From assembly GCF_014203855.1 (NCBI RefSeq), contig NZ_JACHJV010000001.1, positions 7,192,001 to 7,256,000 on the forward strand: a DNA stretch of 64,000 bases. The letters run 5' to 3'. The DNA comes from Kitasatospora kifunensis (lineage in GTDB: Bacteria; Actinomycetota; Actinomycetes; Streptomycetales; Streptomycetaceae). This document shows, piece after piece, positions 40,527 through 48,212 of this stretch (position 1 is the stretch's first letter; every line of letters begins with the position of its first letter). The notes under the pieces are model-generated. The model was not told the DNA's origin and searched no databases. It saw nothing but the letters and a program-made list of their open reading frames with translations. Made by a program: the position numbers and the translations under genes.

Positions 40527-41822
40527 GTGCCCATGTCCGCACGCCTGCGACTCGCCGCCACCGCGGCAGCGGGAGCGTTCGCACTCGCCCTGCTGCCGAC
40601 GGTGGGCCACGCCGTCGCCGCGCCGGTACCGGCGGTGCACCCGCTGTGGCACGCGGGCTCCGCCAACGACCCGGTGCTCGCGGCGCCGCTGGCCACCAGC
40701 GAATGCCTCACCCAGCTGAAGCGCGCCTGCTACTCGCCGCTGCAGTACCGCACCGCCTACGACCTCAACCCCCTGTACCAGGAGGGGATCACCGGCGCGG
40801 GCCGGACGATCGTGATCGCCGACTCCTTCGGGTCGCCGACGATCCAGCACGACCTGGACGTCTACTCGGCGCACTGGGGCATCCCCAGCACCCAGGTCGA
40901 GGTGGTCAAGTGGGGGCAGGTGCCGCCGTTCGACCCGAAGAACGCCGACATGACCGGCTGGGCCGGCGAGACCACCCTCGACGTGGAGGGCGCGCACGCT
41001 CTCGCGCCCGGGGCGAAGATCGTGCTGCTGGAGACCGGGGTCGCCGAGACCGAGGGCCCGGTGGGCGTACCCGAGCTGATGAGCGGCATCAACCACCTGG
41101 TCAACACCGATGATGCCGACGTGGTCTCGATGAGCTGGGCGACCAGCGAGGGACAGTTCCCCGGGTTCGACCAGGGCGACTACACCAGCCTGACCACGCT
41201 GCGTTACGCCTTCGTCAACGCGGCCAAGCACGGCGTCACGTTGACCGCCAGCTCCGGCGACGGCGGCGGCGACTCGAAGAAGCTGGACGCGGCCTGGCCG
41301 GCCGGCGACCCGCTGGTCACCGCCGTCGGCGGCACCGAGCTGGCGCTGAACGACCAGGGCACCCGCACCGCGCCCGACATCGCCTGGTCCGGCAGCGGCG
41401 GCGAGCAGTCCAAGGTCTTCGCCCGCCCCGGCTACCAGGACCCGGTGCGATCGGTGGTCGGTGACCACCGCGGCACCCCGGATGTCAGCATGGCGGGCTC
41501 GCCCAACGGTGCGCTCTGGCTCTACTCCAGCTTCGACCCGGCCAACACCGGCTGGACGGCGGACGGCGCGGGCACCAGCGAGTCCTCGCCGCTCTTCGCC
41601 GCGGTGGTCGCGCTGGCCGATCAGGCCGCCGGGCACCGGCTCGGCGTGATCGACAACGACCTCTACCGGCTCTACGCCCACCACTCGGCCGCCCTGGTGG
41701 ACGTCACCAGCGGATCGACCGGCCCCAACGGCTACACCGCGGGCCCGGGCTACGACCAGGCCACCGGCGTGGGCACGGTGGACGCGGCCAAGCTCGTGCG
41801 GGCTCTGGCGCACCGGCACTGA
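40527..41822 (+). CDS. S53 family peptidase (sedolisin)
   Basis: Secreted serine-carboxyl peptidase (431 aa) active in acid conditions. A signal peptide of about 32 residues is followed directly by the catalytic domain. The Glu/Asp pair is in AGETTLDVEGAHALAPGA, the oxyanion aspartate region in SASSGDGGGDS-like TASSGDGGGDSKK, and the nucleophile serine in AGTSESSPLFAA. Most sedolisins have a prodomain of about 180 residues; here only about 30 residues separate the signal from the catalytic domain. The GTG start has GAGAGGGG six bases upstream; an ATG two codons later is possible. No neighbour suggests a substrate. Confidence 0.93.
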   Translation: MPMSARLRLAATAAAGAFALALLPTVGHAVAAPVPAVHPLWHAGSANDPVLAAPLATSECLTQLKRACYSPLQYRTAYDLNPLYQEGITGAGRTIVIADSFGSPTIQHDLDVYSAHWGIPSTQVEVVKWGQVPPFDPKNADMTGWAGETTLDVEGAHALAPGAKIVLLETGVAETEGPVGVPELMSGINHLVNTDDADVVSMSWATSEGQFPGFDQGDYTSLTTLRYAFVNAAKHGVTLTASSGDGGGDSKKLDAAWPAGDPLVTAVGGTELALNDQGTRTAPDIAWSGSGGEQSKVFARPGYQDPVRSVVGDHRGTPDVSMAGSPNGALWLYSSFDPANTGWTADGAGTSESSPLFAAVVALADQAAGHRLGVIDNDLYRLYAHHSAALVDVTSGSTGPNGYTAGPGYDQATGVGTVDAAKLVRALAHRH

Positions 41823-41994
41823 GCTGCACCCTGGCGGCGGGCGGCCCGGCGGGCCGGATGCAGCGGGCGGTCCGGCGGGCGAGATGCGGCGGGCGGGACT
41901 CGGCGCGGCCGTCGCTCGCCGCCAGGGGCAAACTAGTACTTGAGGCCTGTCGGTGGCGTCCGGCGGCCGCCGTCGCTCACCGAGGAGGCGTGCC

Positions 41995-42615
41995 ATGTCT
42001 GCCGCATCCGTCTCGCATCGGTCCCCGGTCGGCCATGTGCCCGTGACCTGCCATCTGCGCCGTGCCGCCGGACGGGACCACAACCCGCTCTGTCGCCCGG
42101 TCGACCGGGCCCGTAGCCGACTGCTGATCGCGCTGGCGGTGGCGGTGGCCCTGTCCCTCGCGGTCGGCACGGTGGTCTTCCTGGTCCTGCTGGGGGGCGC
42201 CCGGGCCCAGGCTCGGGCGTCCGCGCTGCACCACCACGAGGTGAGCGCGACCACGCTGGCGTCGTCGACCGCGAGCCCGGCCGGCTCCCCGTGGGCGGCG
42301 CAGGCCCAGGCCAGCTGGGCCTATCCGAGCACGGACGGTCACGCCGGCGTGATCGGGGTCCCGAGCGGCACTCCGGCCGGCACCCACCTGGCACTCTGGG
42401 TCGGCGACAACGGCAGTCCCAGCACACCGCCGGAGCCGTACGGTGAGCTGGCGGCCGCCGCCGCGCTCTACGGGGTGGGCGCGCTCGCGCTGGTGGACGG
42501 GGCGGCCTGGATCGGCTACGGCCTGCGGTGCCAGGTGCTCGAACGGCGTGGCGAGGGCGCCTGGGAGGCCGACTGGGAGCGGGTCGAGCCGCAGTGGAGC
42601 GGGCGTAGCCACTGA
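41995..42615 (+). CDS. Rv1733c-family membrane protein
   Basis: A 206-residue protein of the Rv1733c family, widespread in Streptomyces with unknown function. It has the family's NPLCRPVDRARSRLLIALAVAVALSLAVGTVVFLVLL first helix, an extracytoplasmic middle domain, a second helix (GELAAAAALYGVGALALV), and the C-terminal WERVEPQWSGR tail. GAGGAGG lies seven bases before the ATG. It lies just upstream of the PLP-enzyme operon but is separated from it by 94 bases that contain a plausible promoter, so I do not count it as part of that operon. Confidence 0.85.
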   Translation: MSAASVSHRSPVGHVPVTCHLRRAAGRDHNPLCRPVDRARSRLLIALAVAVALSLAVGTVVFLVLLGGARAQARASALHHHEVSATTLASSTASPAGSPWAAQAQASWAYPSTDGHAGVIGVPSGTPAGTHLALWVGDNGSPSTPPEPYGELAAAAALYGVGALALVDGAAWIGYGLRCQVLERRGEGAWEADWERVEPQWSGRSH

Positions 42616-42709
42616 CCACCGGAGCGTGCGCGCGCCCCTTTGTCGGGCGGGTGGTCCCGAGCTGGCAGACCGGCTACCGTTACCGACGGAGGGGGAGGGG
42701 GACACCGCC

Positions 42710-44206
42710 ATGCAACCACCACCGCCGCACCGGGCGCCGCCAGGCCAGGAACCGCTCTACCTGTCGCCCCGGTTGGCGCCGCCACTCGCCTCGGCCCTCA
42801 AGGCCGCCGAGCTGCTGCACTCGCTGACGGACGCGTTGGGCTCGCCGCTCAACCTGGTACTGCCCGAGCAACTCGCCGAGAACGTCGAGCGGTTCCGCGC
42901 CGTCTACCGAAGCCACCACCTCGCCGGGGAGATCTTCTTCGCGCACAAGGCCAACCGCTCCAGCGCGCTGGCCCGTCAACTCGCCGCGCTGGACGCCGGG
43001 ATGGACGTCGCCTCGGTGGCCGAGCTGCAGCACGCGCTGGGCGCCGGCTTCGCCCCGCAGCGGATCATGGCCACCGGCCCCAAGACCTCGGAGTTCCTCT
43101 GGCTGGCCGCGCGGGTGGGCGTCACCGTCAACCTCGACTCGCGCGCCGAGCTGGAGGAACTGGCCGCCCTGGTCCGCAAGCACGCGCTGCCCCGGGTGGC
43201 GGTGCTGCTGCGCCTGTCGGGCTTTCGCGGCCCCGGCGCACCGGTGCTCAGCCGGCCGAGCCGCTTCGGCACCGACCTGGCGGAGTTGGACGGGCTGCTG
43301 GAGGCGGTGGAGCGGCATCAGGACGTGGTCGAACTGACCGGCGCCGCCTACCACCTGGATACGATGGGCCTGCCGGAGAAGGCGATCGCGCTGGAGGCCT
43401 GCGTCAACGTCCTGGACGAGTGCCGCCGGCGCGGACTGCGCCCGCGCGCGGTCGACGTCGGCGGCGGCTACGGCGTCAACTACCTGGCCGACCAAGCACA
43501 GTGGGATCGCTACGGAACCGAGCTGACCAATGCCGTGCTGGGGCGGCGACCTCCGTTGACCTGGCAGGGCCACGGCTACGGCCTGCGCGCCGAGGCGGGC
43601 ACGCTGCGCGGCACGCTCGGCCTCTACCCCGGCCATCGCCCGGTCGCCGCCGCGGGCTATCTGGAGGAGCTGCTCACCCTGCAAGCCCCCTCACTGGGGC
43701 GCCCGTTGGCCACCTTGCTGCTGGAGAACCTCTACGACCTGCAGATCGAACCGGGCCGCGCACTGGTCGACCAGTGCGGCGCCGTGCTGGCCCGGGTCGT
43801 GGAGGTCCGCCACACCGCGGACGGCGTACCGCTGGTGCGGCTGGCGGCGAACGCCGGTGACATCGGCCTCGAACAGCACGGGGTCCTGGTGGACCCGCTG
43901 CTGATCGACCGTCAGGGTCGTGGATGGGCTGACGAGGCCGGTCCGGTGGGTGTCCACCTGGCCGGGAACCTCTGCCTGGAGAGCGATCTGATCACCCGTC
44001 GACAGGTGTTCCTGCCCCGCCTGCCGCAGCCTGGCGACCTGCTGGCCTTCGCCAACACGGCGGGCTACTGCATGGACTTCACCGCCCACCACGCGATGCG
44101 CCAGCCGCTGGCGCGCACCGTCGCGCTCTACCGGGAGGACGGCTCCTGGCGTTGGCGGCTGGACGACCAGTACTGGCCCATTTTCGGTACAAGGGAGAAC
44201 AGTTGA
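42710..44206 (+). CDS. Y4yA-type PLP-dependent decarboxylase-fold enzyme
   Basis: Fold-III PLP enzyme (498 aa) in the group that includes diaminopimelate and ornithine decarboxylases, closest to the rhizobial Y4yA type. The PLP lysine is in EIFFAHKANRSSALARQL (about residue 74), the phosphate-binding glycines in DVGGGYGVNYL, and the dimer-interface cysteine and tyrosine blocks are GNLCLESDLITRR and ANTAGYCMDF. It is longer than usual decarboxylases, with an insert around residues 270-345. It likely decarboxylates or racemises an amino-acid substrate. GGAGGGGG precedes the ATG. Its stop overlaps the TTG start of the next gene (TTGA), so the enzymes are coupled. Confidence 0.88.
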   Translation: MQPPPPHRAPPGQEPLYLSPRLAPPLASALKAAELLHSLTDALGSPLNLVLPEQLAENVERFRAVYRSHHLAGEIFFAHKANRSSALARQLAALDAGMDVASVAELQHALGAGFAPQRIMATGPKTSEFLWLAARVGVTVNLDSRAELEELAALVRKHALPRVAVLLRLSGFRGPGAPVLSRPSRFGTDLAELDGLLEAVERHQDVVELTGAAYHLDTMGLPEKAIALEACVNVLDECRRRGLRPRAVDVGGGYGVNYLADQAQWDRYGTELTNAVLGRRPPLTWQGHGYGLRAEAGTLRGTLGLYPGHRPVAAAGYLEELLTLQAPSLGRPLATLLLENLYDLQIEPGRALVDQCGAVLARVVEVRHTADGVPLVRLAANAGDIGLEQHGVLVDPLLIDRQGRGWADEAGPVGVHLAGNLCLESDLITRRQVFLPRLPQPGDLLAFANTAGYCMDFTAHHAMRQPLARTVALYREDGSWRWRLDDQYWPIFGTRENS

Positions 44207-45546
44207 GGTACGAGAGCATCACCGAGGCGATCGGCGACACCCCACTGGTCAGGATCAGCCCGGCGGTGCACGGACTGCGCACCATCGACCTGTACGCCAA
44301 GTTGGAGATGCTCAACCCGTTCGGTTCGGTGAAGGACCGCGCCGCCTGGCAGATGACCCGGGCGGCGCTGCCCGGCGCCGTCGAACGCGGCGACACCATC
44401 GTGGAGTTGTCCAGCGGCAACACGGCCAAGGCGCTGGCGCTGATCGCCGGGCTGCACGGGCTGCGGTTCAAGAGCGTGACCAACCGGATGAAGGTCCCGG
44501 AGATCAAGGAACTGCTCCTGCTGCTCGGCGCCGAGATCGAGGAACTGCCGGGCCAGGCCGAGTGCCTGGACCCCACCGACACCGATGACCCGCTCACGCG
44601 GATGCACCGGATGCTCACCGAGGCGGGCGGCGGCTACCTGCACACCGACCAGTACTACAGCACCCTGAACACCGAGGCGCACCTGACCGGCACCGGCCCG
44701 GAGATCCTGCGCGATCTGGACGGTCGGGCCCCGGACCACTTCATCGCCTGCGTCGGCACCGCCGGTTCCTCCACCGGGGTGGCCGCAGCCCTGCGCGCGA
44801 GCAACCCGGAGCTGGCCGTGCTCGGCCTGGTCGCCCACAAGTCCGACTTCATCCCCGGCATCCGCACCATAGACGAGGTGCACGAGGTCGGCCTCTTCGA
44901 CCCCGCCACCTACGACGCCATCGAGTCGGTGACGGCCGACCAGGCGATCGACGGCATGGTCACCCTGATCCGCCGCTGTGGCCTGCTGGCCGGCCCCACC
45001 GGCGGCGCGGCCTACTACGGCGCCGTGCGCCACCTGCAGCGCCTGGAGGCCGAGCAGGCCGATCGGTCGGACGGCGCCACGGCCCGGCGGCAGACCGCCG
45101 TCTTCATCGTCTGCGACCGGGTGGAGAGCTATCTGAGCTACATCCGCCGCCGGCGCCCCGAGCTGCTCGGCCAGCCGCCGCGCCGCAACTCGATCGCCTC
45201 GCTCACCCCCGCCGAGCTCGCCGCCGCGCCCGCCATCGACCTGGAGGCGGCGCGAAAGTGGATCGCCGCCGAGCACCCGCTGGTGATCGACCTGCGCGGC
45301 CCCTTCGCCTACGCGGCACTGCACATCGAGGGCTCGATCAACATCGTGGACGAGCTGTTCGACGAACTCCTGCACGGTGGACTTCCGTTCAGCAGCAACC
45401 AACCGGTGCTGCTGGCCTGCCCGGTGGGCGAGAAGTCGCTCGGCTACGCCGCTCTGCTGACCCGGATGGGCCACCGGGACGCACGCAGCCTGACCGGTGG
45501 AATCGTCGGCTGGCGTGATGCCGGCGCCCCACTGGTTCGCGACTGA
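44203..45546 (+). CDS. Cysteine-synthase-like PLP enzyme fused to rhodanese domain
   Basis: A two-domain protein (447 aa). Residues 1-330 are a fold-II PLP enzyme of the cysteine synthase / cystathionine beta-synthase family: PLP lysine in NPFGSVKDRAA (about residue 44), ELSSGNTAKALALIA as the substrate loop, and CVGTAGSSTGVAAAL as the phosphate cradle. Residues about 345-447 are a rhodanese domain with its cysteine in LLACPVGEKSLGYAALL. Such an enzyme could add a sulfur or amino nucleophile to an activated serine, with the rhodanese delivering persulfide sulfur. The TTG start overlaps the upstream stop and has AAGGGAGA before it. The desulfurase follows after 11 bases. Confidence 0.9.
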   Translation: MRYESITEAIGDTPLVRISPAVHGLRTIDLYAKLEMLNPFGSVKDRAAWQMTRAALPGAVERGDTIVELSSGNTAKALALIAGLHGLRFKSVTNRMKVPEIKELLLLLGAEIEELPGQAECLDPTDTDDPLTRMHRMLTEAGGGYLHTDQYYSTLNTEAHLTGTGPEILRDLDGRAPDHFIACVGTAGSSTGVAAALRASNPELAVLGLVAHKSDFIPGIRTIDEVHEVGLFDPATYDAIESVTADQAIDGMVTLIRRCGLLAGPTGGAAYYGAVRHLQRLEAEQADRSDGATARRQTAVFIVCDRVESYLSYIRRRRPELLGQPPRRNSIASLTPAELAAAPAIDLEAARKWIAAEHPLVIDLRGPFAYAALHIEGSINIVDELFDELLHGGLPFSSNQPVLLACPVGEKSLGYAALLTRMGHRDARSLTGGIVGWRDAGAPLVRD

Positions 45547-45557
45547 GGGGCTGCCAA

Positions 45558-46763
45558 GTGACGAGCAATGACGAGGAGTTGGCGACACTTCAGGAGTGGC
45601 AGCAGGCGCTGCGCGAGCAGTTCCCGATCATCGTGGCCAACCCGGGGCTGGCCTACCTGGACAGCGCGGCCACCGCGCAGAAGCCGCATGCCGTGCTGGA
45701 TGCCGTCCAGACCTATCTGACCACCACCAACGCCAATGCCGGGCGCGGCAGTTACCCGTGGGCGAACCGGACCACGAGCCTGATGGCCCAGGCCCGCCGG
45801 CGGGTCGCCGAGTTCCTCGGGGACCGCGATGACGGCGACCGCTCGGCCGTCCACTTCGTCAGCGGTACCACCGAGGGCCTGCGCACCGTGGCGCGCGACT
45901 GGCTCACCACACACCTGGGTGACGGGGACGAGATCATCGTGCCCTTCGCCGACCACCAGGCGAATCTGCTGCCCTGGCTGGAAGCCCAGCAACTGCTCGC
46001 CGCCCAGGGCGTGCGGATCACCGTCCACCAACTGCCCTACCAGGCCTCCTCGCACGACTACGATCCGGCGGCCCTGGCCGAACTGGTGGGCGAGCGAACC
46101 GCTTTCGTGGCCGCCACCCACGTCCACCACGTCTACGGCGGCAACCTGAACGTGCACCGGATCCGCCAGGCGGTCGGCCCCCGGGTGCCGATCTGCCTGG
46201 ACGCCGCCCAGTCCGTCGGCCACCTGCCGCTGGACGTCGGCGAGCTCGACGTCGACTTCGTGGTCTTCTCCGGTCACAAGGCGATGGCGCTGCCCGGCAG
46301 CGGCGTGGTGTGGGCCCGCAATGCCCGCGGGCCCCGGTTCGAGCCCGGCGGCTGGTCGGGCACGCCCAACACCACCGGCGTCATCGCCCTGACCGCGGCA
46401 CTGGACTGGCTGACCGCCGCCGATCCGGCCCGGATCGAACGCTGGACGGTGGCGCTGGCCGCCCGCCTGACCGAGGGCCTGAGCGGCCTTACGAGCTATC
46501 AGGTGCTCGGCTGCCAACTGAGCCTGGCCGCGGACTCAACCGTTCAACAGCGGCAAGGAATCGTGAGTTTCCGACACCACGGGATCAAGTCCGACGACCT
46601 CGGCTTCGTGCTGGCCAGCCACGGCTTTCTGGTCCGCTCCGACAGCCACTGCCAGGCCAGGGCCGGCGAGCAGGAGGGTTCGGTGCGGGTGAGCCTGCAC
46701 GTCCATAACACGCCGGGGGAGATCGACCGGTTGCTGGCGGTACTGCGCTCGCTGTCACCGTAG
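45558..46763 (+). CDS. SufS-like cysteine desulfurase (class V aminotransferase)
   Basis: Fold-I PLP enzyme (401 aa) of the SufS/CsdA type, which takes sulfur from cysteine as an enzyme persulfide. LAYLDSAATAQKP is the N-terminal block, the PLP lysine is in VVFSGHKAMALPGSG, the ring-stacking histidine in PFADHQANLLPW, and the active-site cysteine in VRSDSHCQARAG. Third gene of the PLP operon, 11 bases after the rhodanese fusion. No sufBCD, sufU or tRNA-thiolation gene is nearby, so its sulfur is probably passed to the rhodanese domain of its neighbour rather than to Fe-S assembly. Confidence 0.92.
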   Translation: MTSNDEELATLQEWQQALREQFPIIVANPGLAYLDSAATAQKPHAVLDAVQTYLTTTNANAGRGSYPWANRTTSLMAQARRRVAEFLGDRDDGDRSAVHFVSGTTEGLRTVARDWLTTHLGDGDEIIVPFADHQANLLPWLEAQQLLAAQGVRITVHQLPYQASSHDYDPAALAELVGERTAFVAATHVHHVYGGNLNVHRIRQAVGPRVPICLDAAQSVGHLPLDVGELDVDFVVFSGHKAMALPGSGVVWARNARGPRFEPGGWSGTPNTTGVIALTAALDWLTAADPARIERWTVALAARLTEGLSGLTSYQVLGCQLSLAADSTVQQRQGIVSFRHHGIKSDDLGFVLASHGFLVRSDSHCQARAGEQEGSVRVSLHVHNTPGEIDRLLAVLRSLSP

Positions 46764-46819
46764 GCTGGGCGCCGGTCGGTCCAAGAGCCTGGGGCCGAGG
46801 TGGACGGAGCGAAGTACGG

Positions 46820-47578
46820 ATGGGCGTGAGCACGGCGCTGGCCGAGACCTGGGTGGGCCGCTGGGAGCGCCAACAGGAGCGGTACGCGGTGGACCGCGAG
46901 GAGCGGTTCGCGGTCATCGCGGACCTGGTGGAGCGGGTGACCCGAGGCCAGCGGGCGCCGCTGGTGGTCGACTTGGGCAGTGGCCCGGGCTCGCTCGCGG
47001 TGCGGCTGGTCGCCCGGATGCCGAGCGCGCGGATCGTCGCGGTGGACATCGACCCGCTGCTGCTGGAGCTCGGCCGCACCCATGCCCCGCAGGCCGCCCG
47101 CTACGTCGAGGCGCTGATCGGCGGCGAGGACTGGATCGAGGCGCTGGAACTGGACAGGCCGGTGGACGCGGCCGTGTCGACCACCGCCCTGCACTACCCG
47201 CAGCCCGATCGGCTGCGCGAGATCTACCGTGAGCTCGCGGGCGTGCTGCGCCCGGGCGGCGTACTGGTCAACGGCGACCACCTGCCCCCGGCCGACCCCG
47301 CCATCGCCTCGCTCGCCACCGCGGTCGGCCACTGCCGCGCGCGGCGCCAGGGCGCGGGCGACGGCGAGGACTGGGCCCGTTGGTGGGCCGAGGCGCGCCA
47401 GGTCCCCGAGTTCGCCGACCTGTTGGCGGCCCGCGAGGCGCGCACGGCGCCCGGCAGCGGTGATGGCAACGGCCTGTCGGCACAGCGCCACGAGGAGCTG
47501 CTGCGCGAAGCGGGCTTTCGGCACGTCGGCGTGGTGTGGCGGTGCGGCGCCAGCTGCGTGCTGGTGGCGGTGCGCTGA
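46820..47578 (+). CDS. Class I SAM-dependent methyltransferase
   Basis: A 252-residue methyltransferase. Motif I is LVVDLGSGPGSLAVRL near residue 48, motif II RIVAVDIDPLLLELG, motif III AAVSTTALHYPQP, and the post-motif YRELAGVLRPGGVLVNGDHLPP. The C-terminal part has Arg/Trp-rich helices that probably bind the acceptor. It starts 57 bases after the desulfurase in the same direction, and no terminator lies between, so it may be the fourth gene of the PLP operon and methylate its product. The acceptor is unknown. Confidence 0.88.
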   Translation: MGVSTALAETWVGRWERQQERYAVDREERFAVIADLVERVTRGQRAPLVVDLGSGPGSLAVRLVARMPSARIVAVDIDPLLLELGRTHAPQAARYVEALIGGEDWIEALELDRPVDAAVSTTALHYPQPDRLREIYRELAGVLRPGGVLVNGDHLPPADPAIASLATAVGHCRARRQGAGDGEDWARWWAEARQVPEFADLLAAREARTAPGSGDGNGLSAQRHEELLREAGFRHVGVVWRCGASCVLVAVR

Positions 47579-47734
47579 TCGTCCCTCGGATGCCTGGTGG
47601 CACAGCCGTGTCGAGCCCGCACGATCTGCGCGGATCTCGCTATGTTCGGGCGGCAGCGGGCCTTTTCGCCGCCGCTGCTTTCCGTCGCCGCTGTTCCGCA
47701 CGGCTGCTCCGCACGCCCGAGAGGAAGCCTCCTG

Positions 47735-48040
47735 ATGACTGCCGCCACGCAGCACCAGCCCCACACCGACCACCCGCACCACCACGGCGAGGGTTGCGGG
47801 CACGTCGCGATCCCGCACGGCGACCACGTCGACTACGCGCACGACAGTCACCTGCACCGGGTGCACGAGGGCCATGTGGACGAGTGCGCCGTCGGCGAGC
47901 ACGCGGTGCACTCGGGCCACGAAGGGCACCAGCACGGCACGGACTGCGGCCACGTCGCCGTACCGCACGGCGACCACGTGGACTACGTGCACGACGGGCA
48001 CCGCCACGCGGCCCACGAGGGCCACTGGGACGACCACTGA
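47735..48040 (+). CDS. Histidine-rich tandem-repeat protein, putative metal binder
   Basis: A 101-residue protein with 28 histidines and three cysteines. It contains two copies of a 31-residue module, CGHVAxPHGDHVDYxHDxH, at residues 21-51 and 71-101, separated by a short His/Glu linker; each module also ends in HEGHxD. There is no signal peptide or membrane helix, so it is cytosolic. The composition suggests binding of Zn2+, Ni2+ or Cu2+ for storage or buffering. GAGAGGAAG lies about ten bases before the ATG. No metal-transporter or Zur-type box was recognised around it. Annotated in some genomes only as hypothetical. Confidence 0.88.
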   Translation: MTAATQHQPHTDHPHHHGEGCGHVAIPHGDHVDYAHDSHLHRVHEGHVDECAVGEHAVHSGHEGHQHGTDCGHVAVPHGDHVDYVHDGHRHAAHEGHWDDH

Positions 48041-48212
48041 CGGCCGCTCTCCCTCACGCCGGGTAGTCGTGCCGAGCTGCGAGTGACGATCACCTCGCCT
48101 AGCGTCATGAGGAGCGCCGGAACCCGACCGGGTGACCGCCTGGCCCTGGGAGTTGTTCAGACGAGCCCTGGGCCGGGCCCGGCGGCCCCTGCGCGCGATG
48201 GAGAGACGAGAC

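Noticed and set aside
42443..42709. Longer N-terminus for the Y4yA-type enzyme
   Set aside because: It overlaps the Rv1733c-like gene in another frame with Arg/Gly-rich content; the ATG at 42710 has a strong ribosome site.
47579..47734. Zur or other metal box before the histidine-rich gene
   Set aside because: I looked for an AT-rich TGAAAATGATTTTCA-like palindrome and found none.
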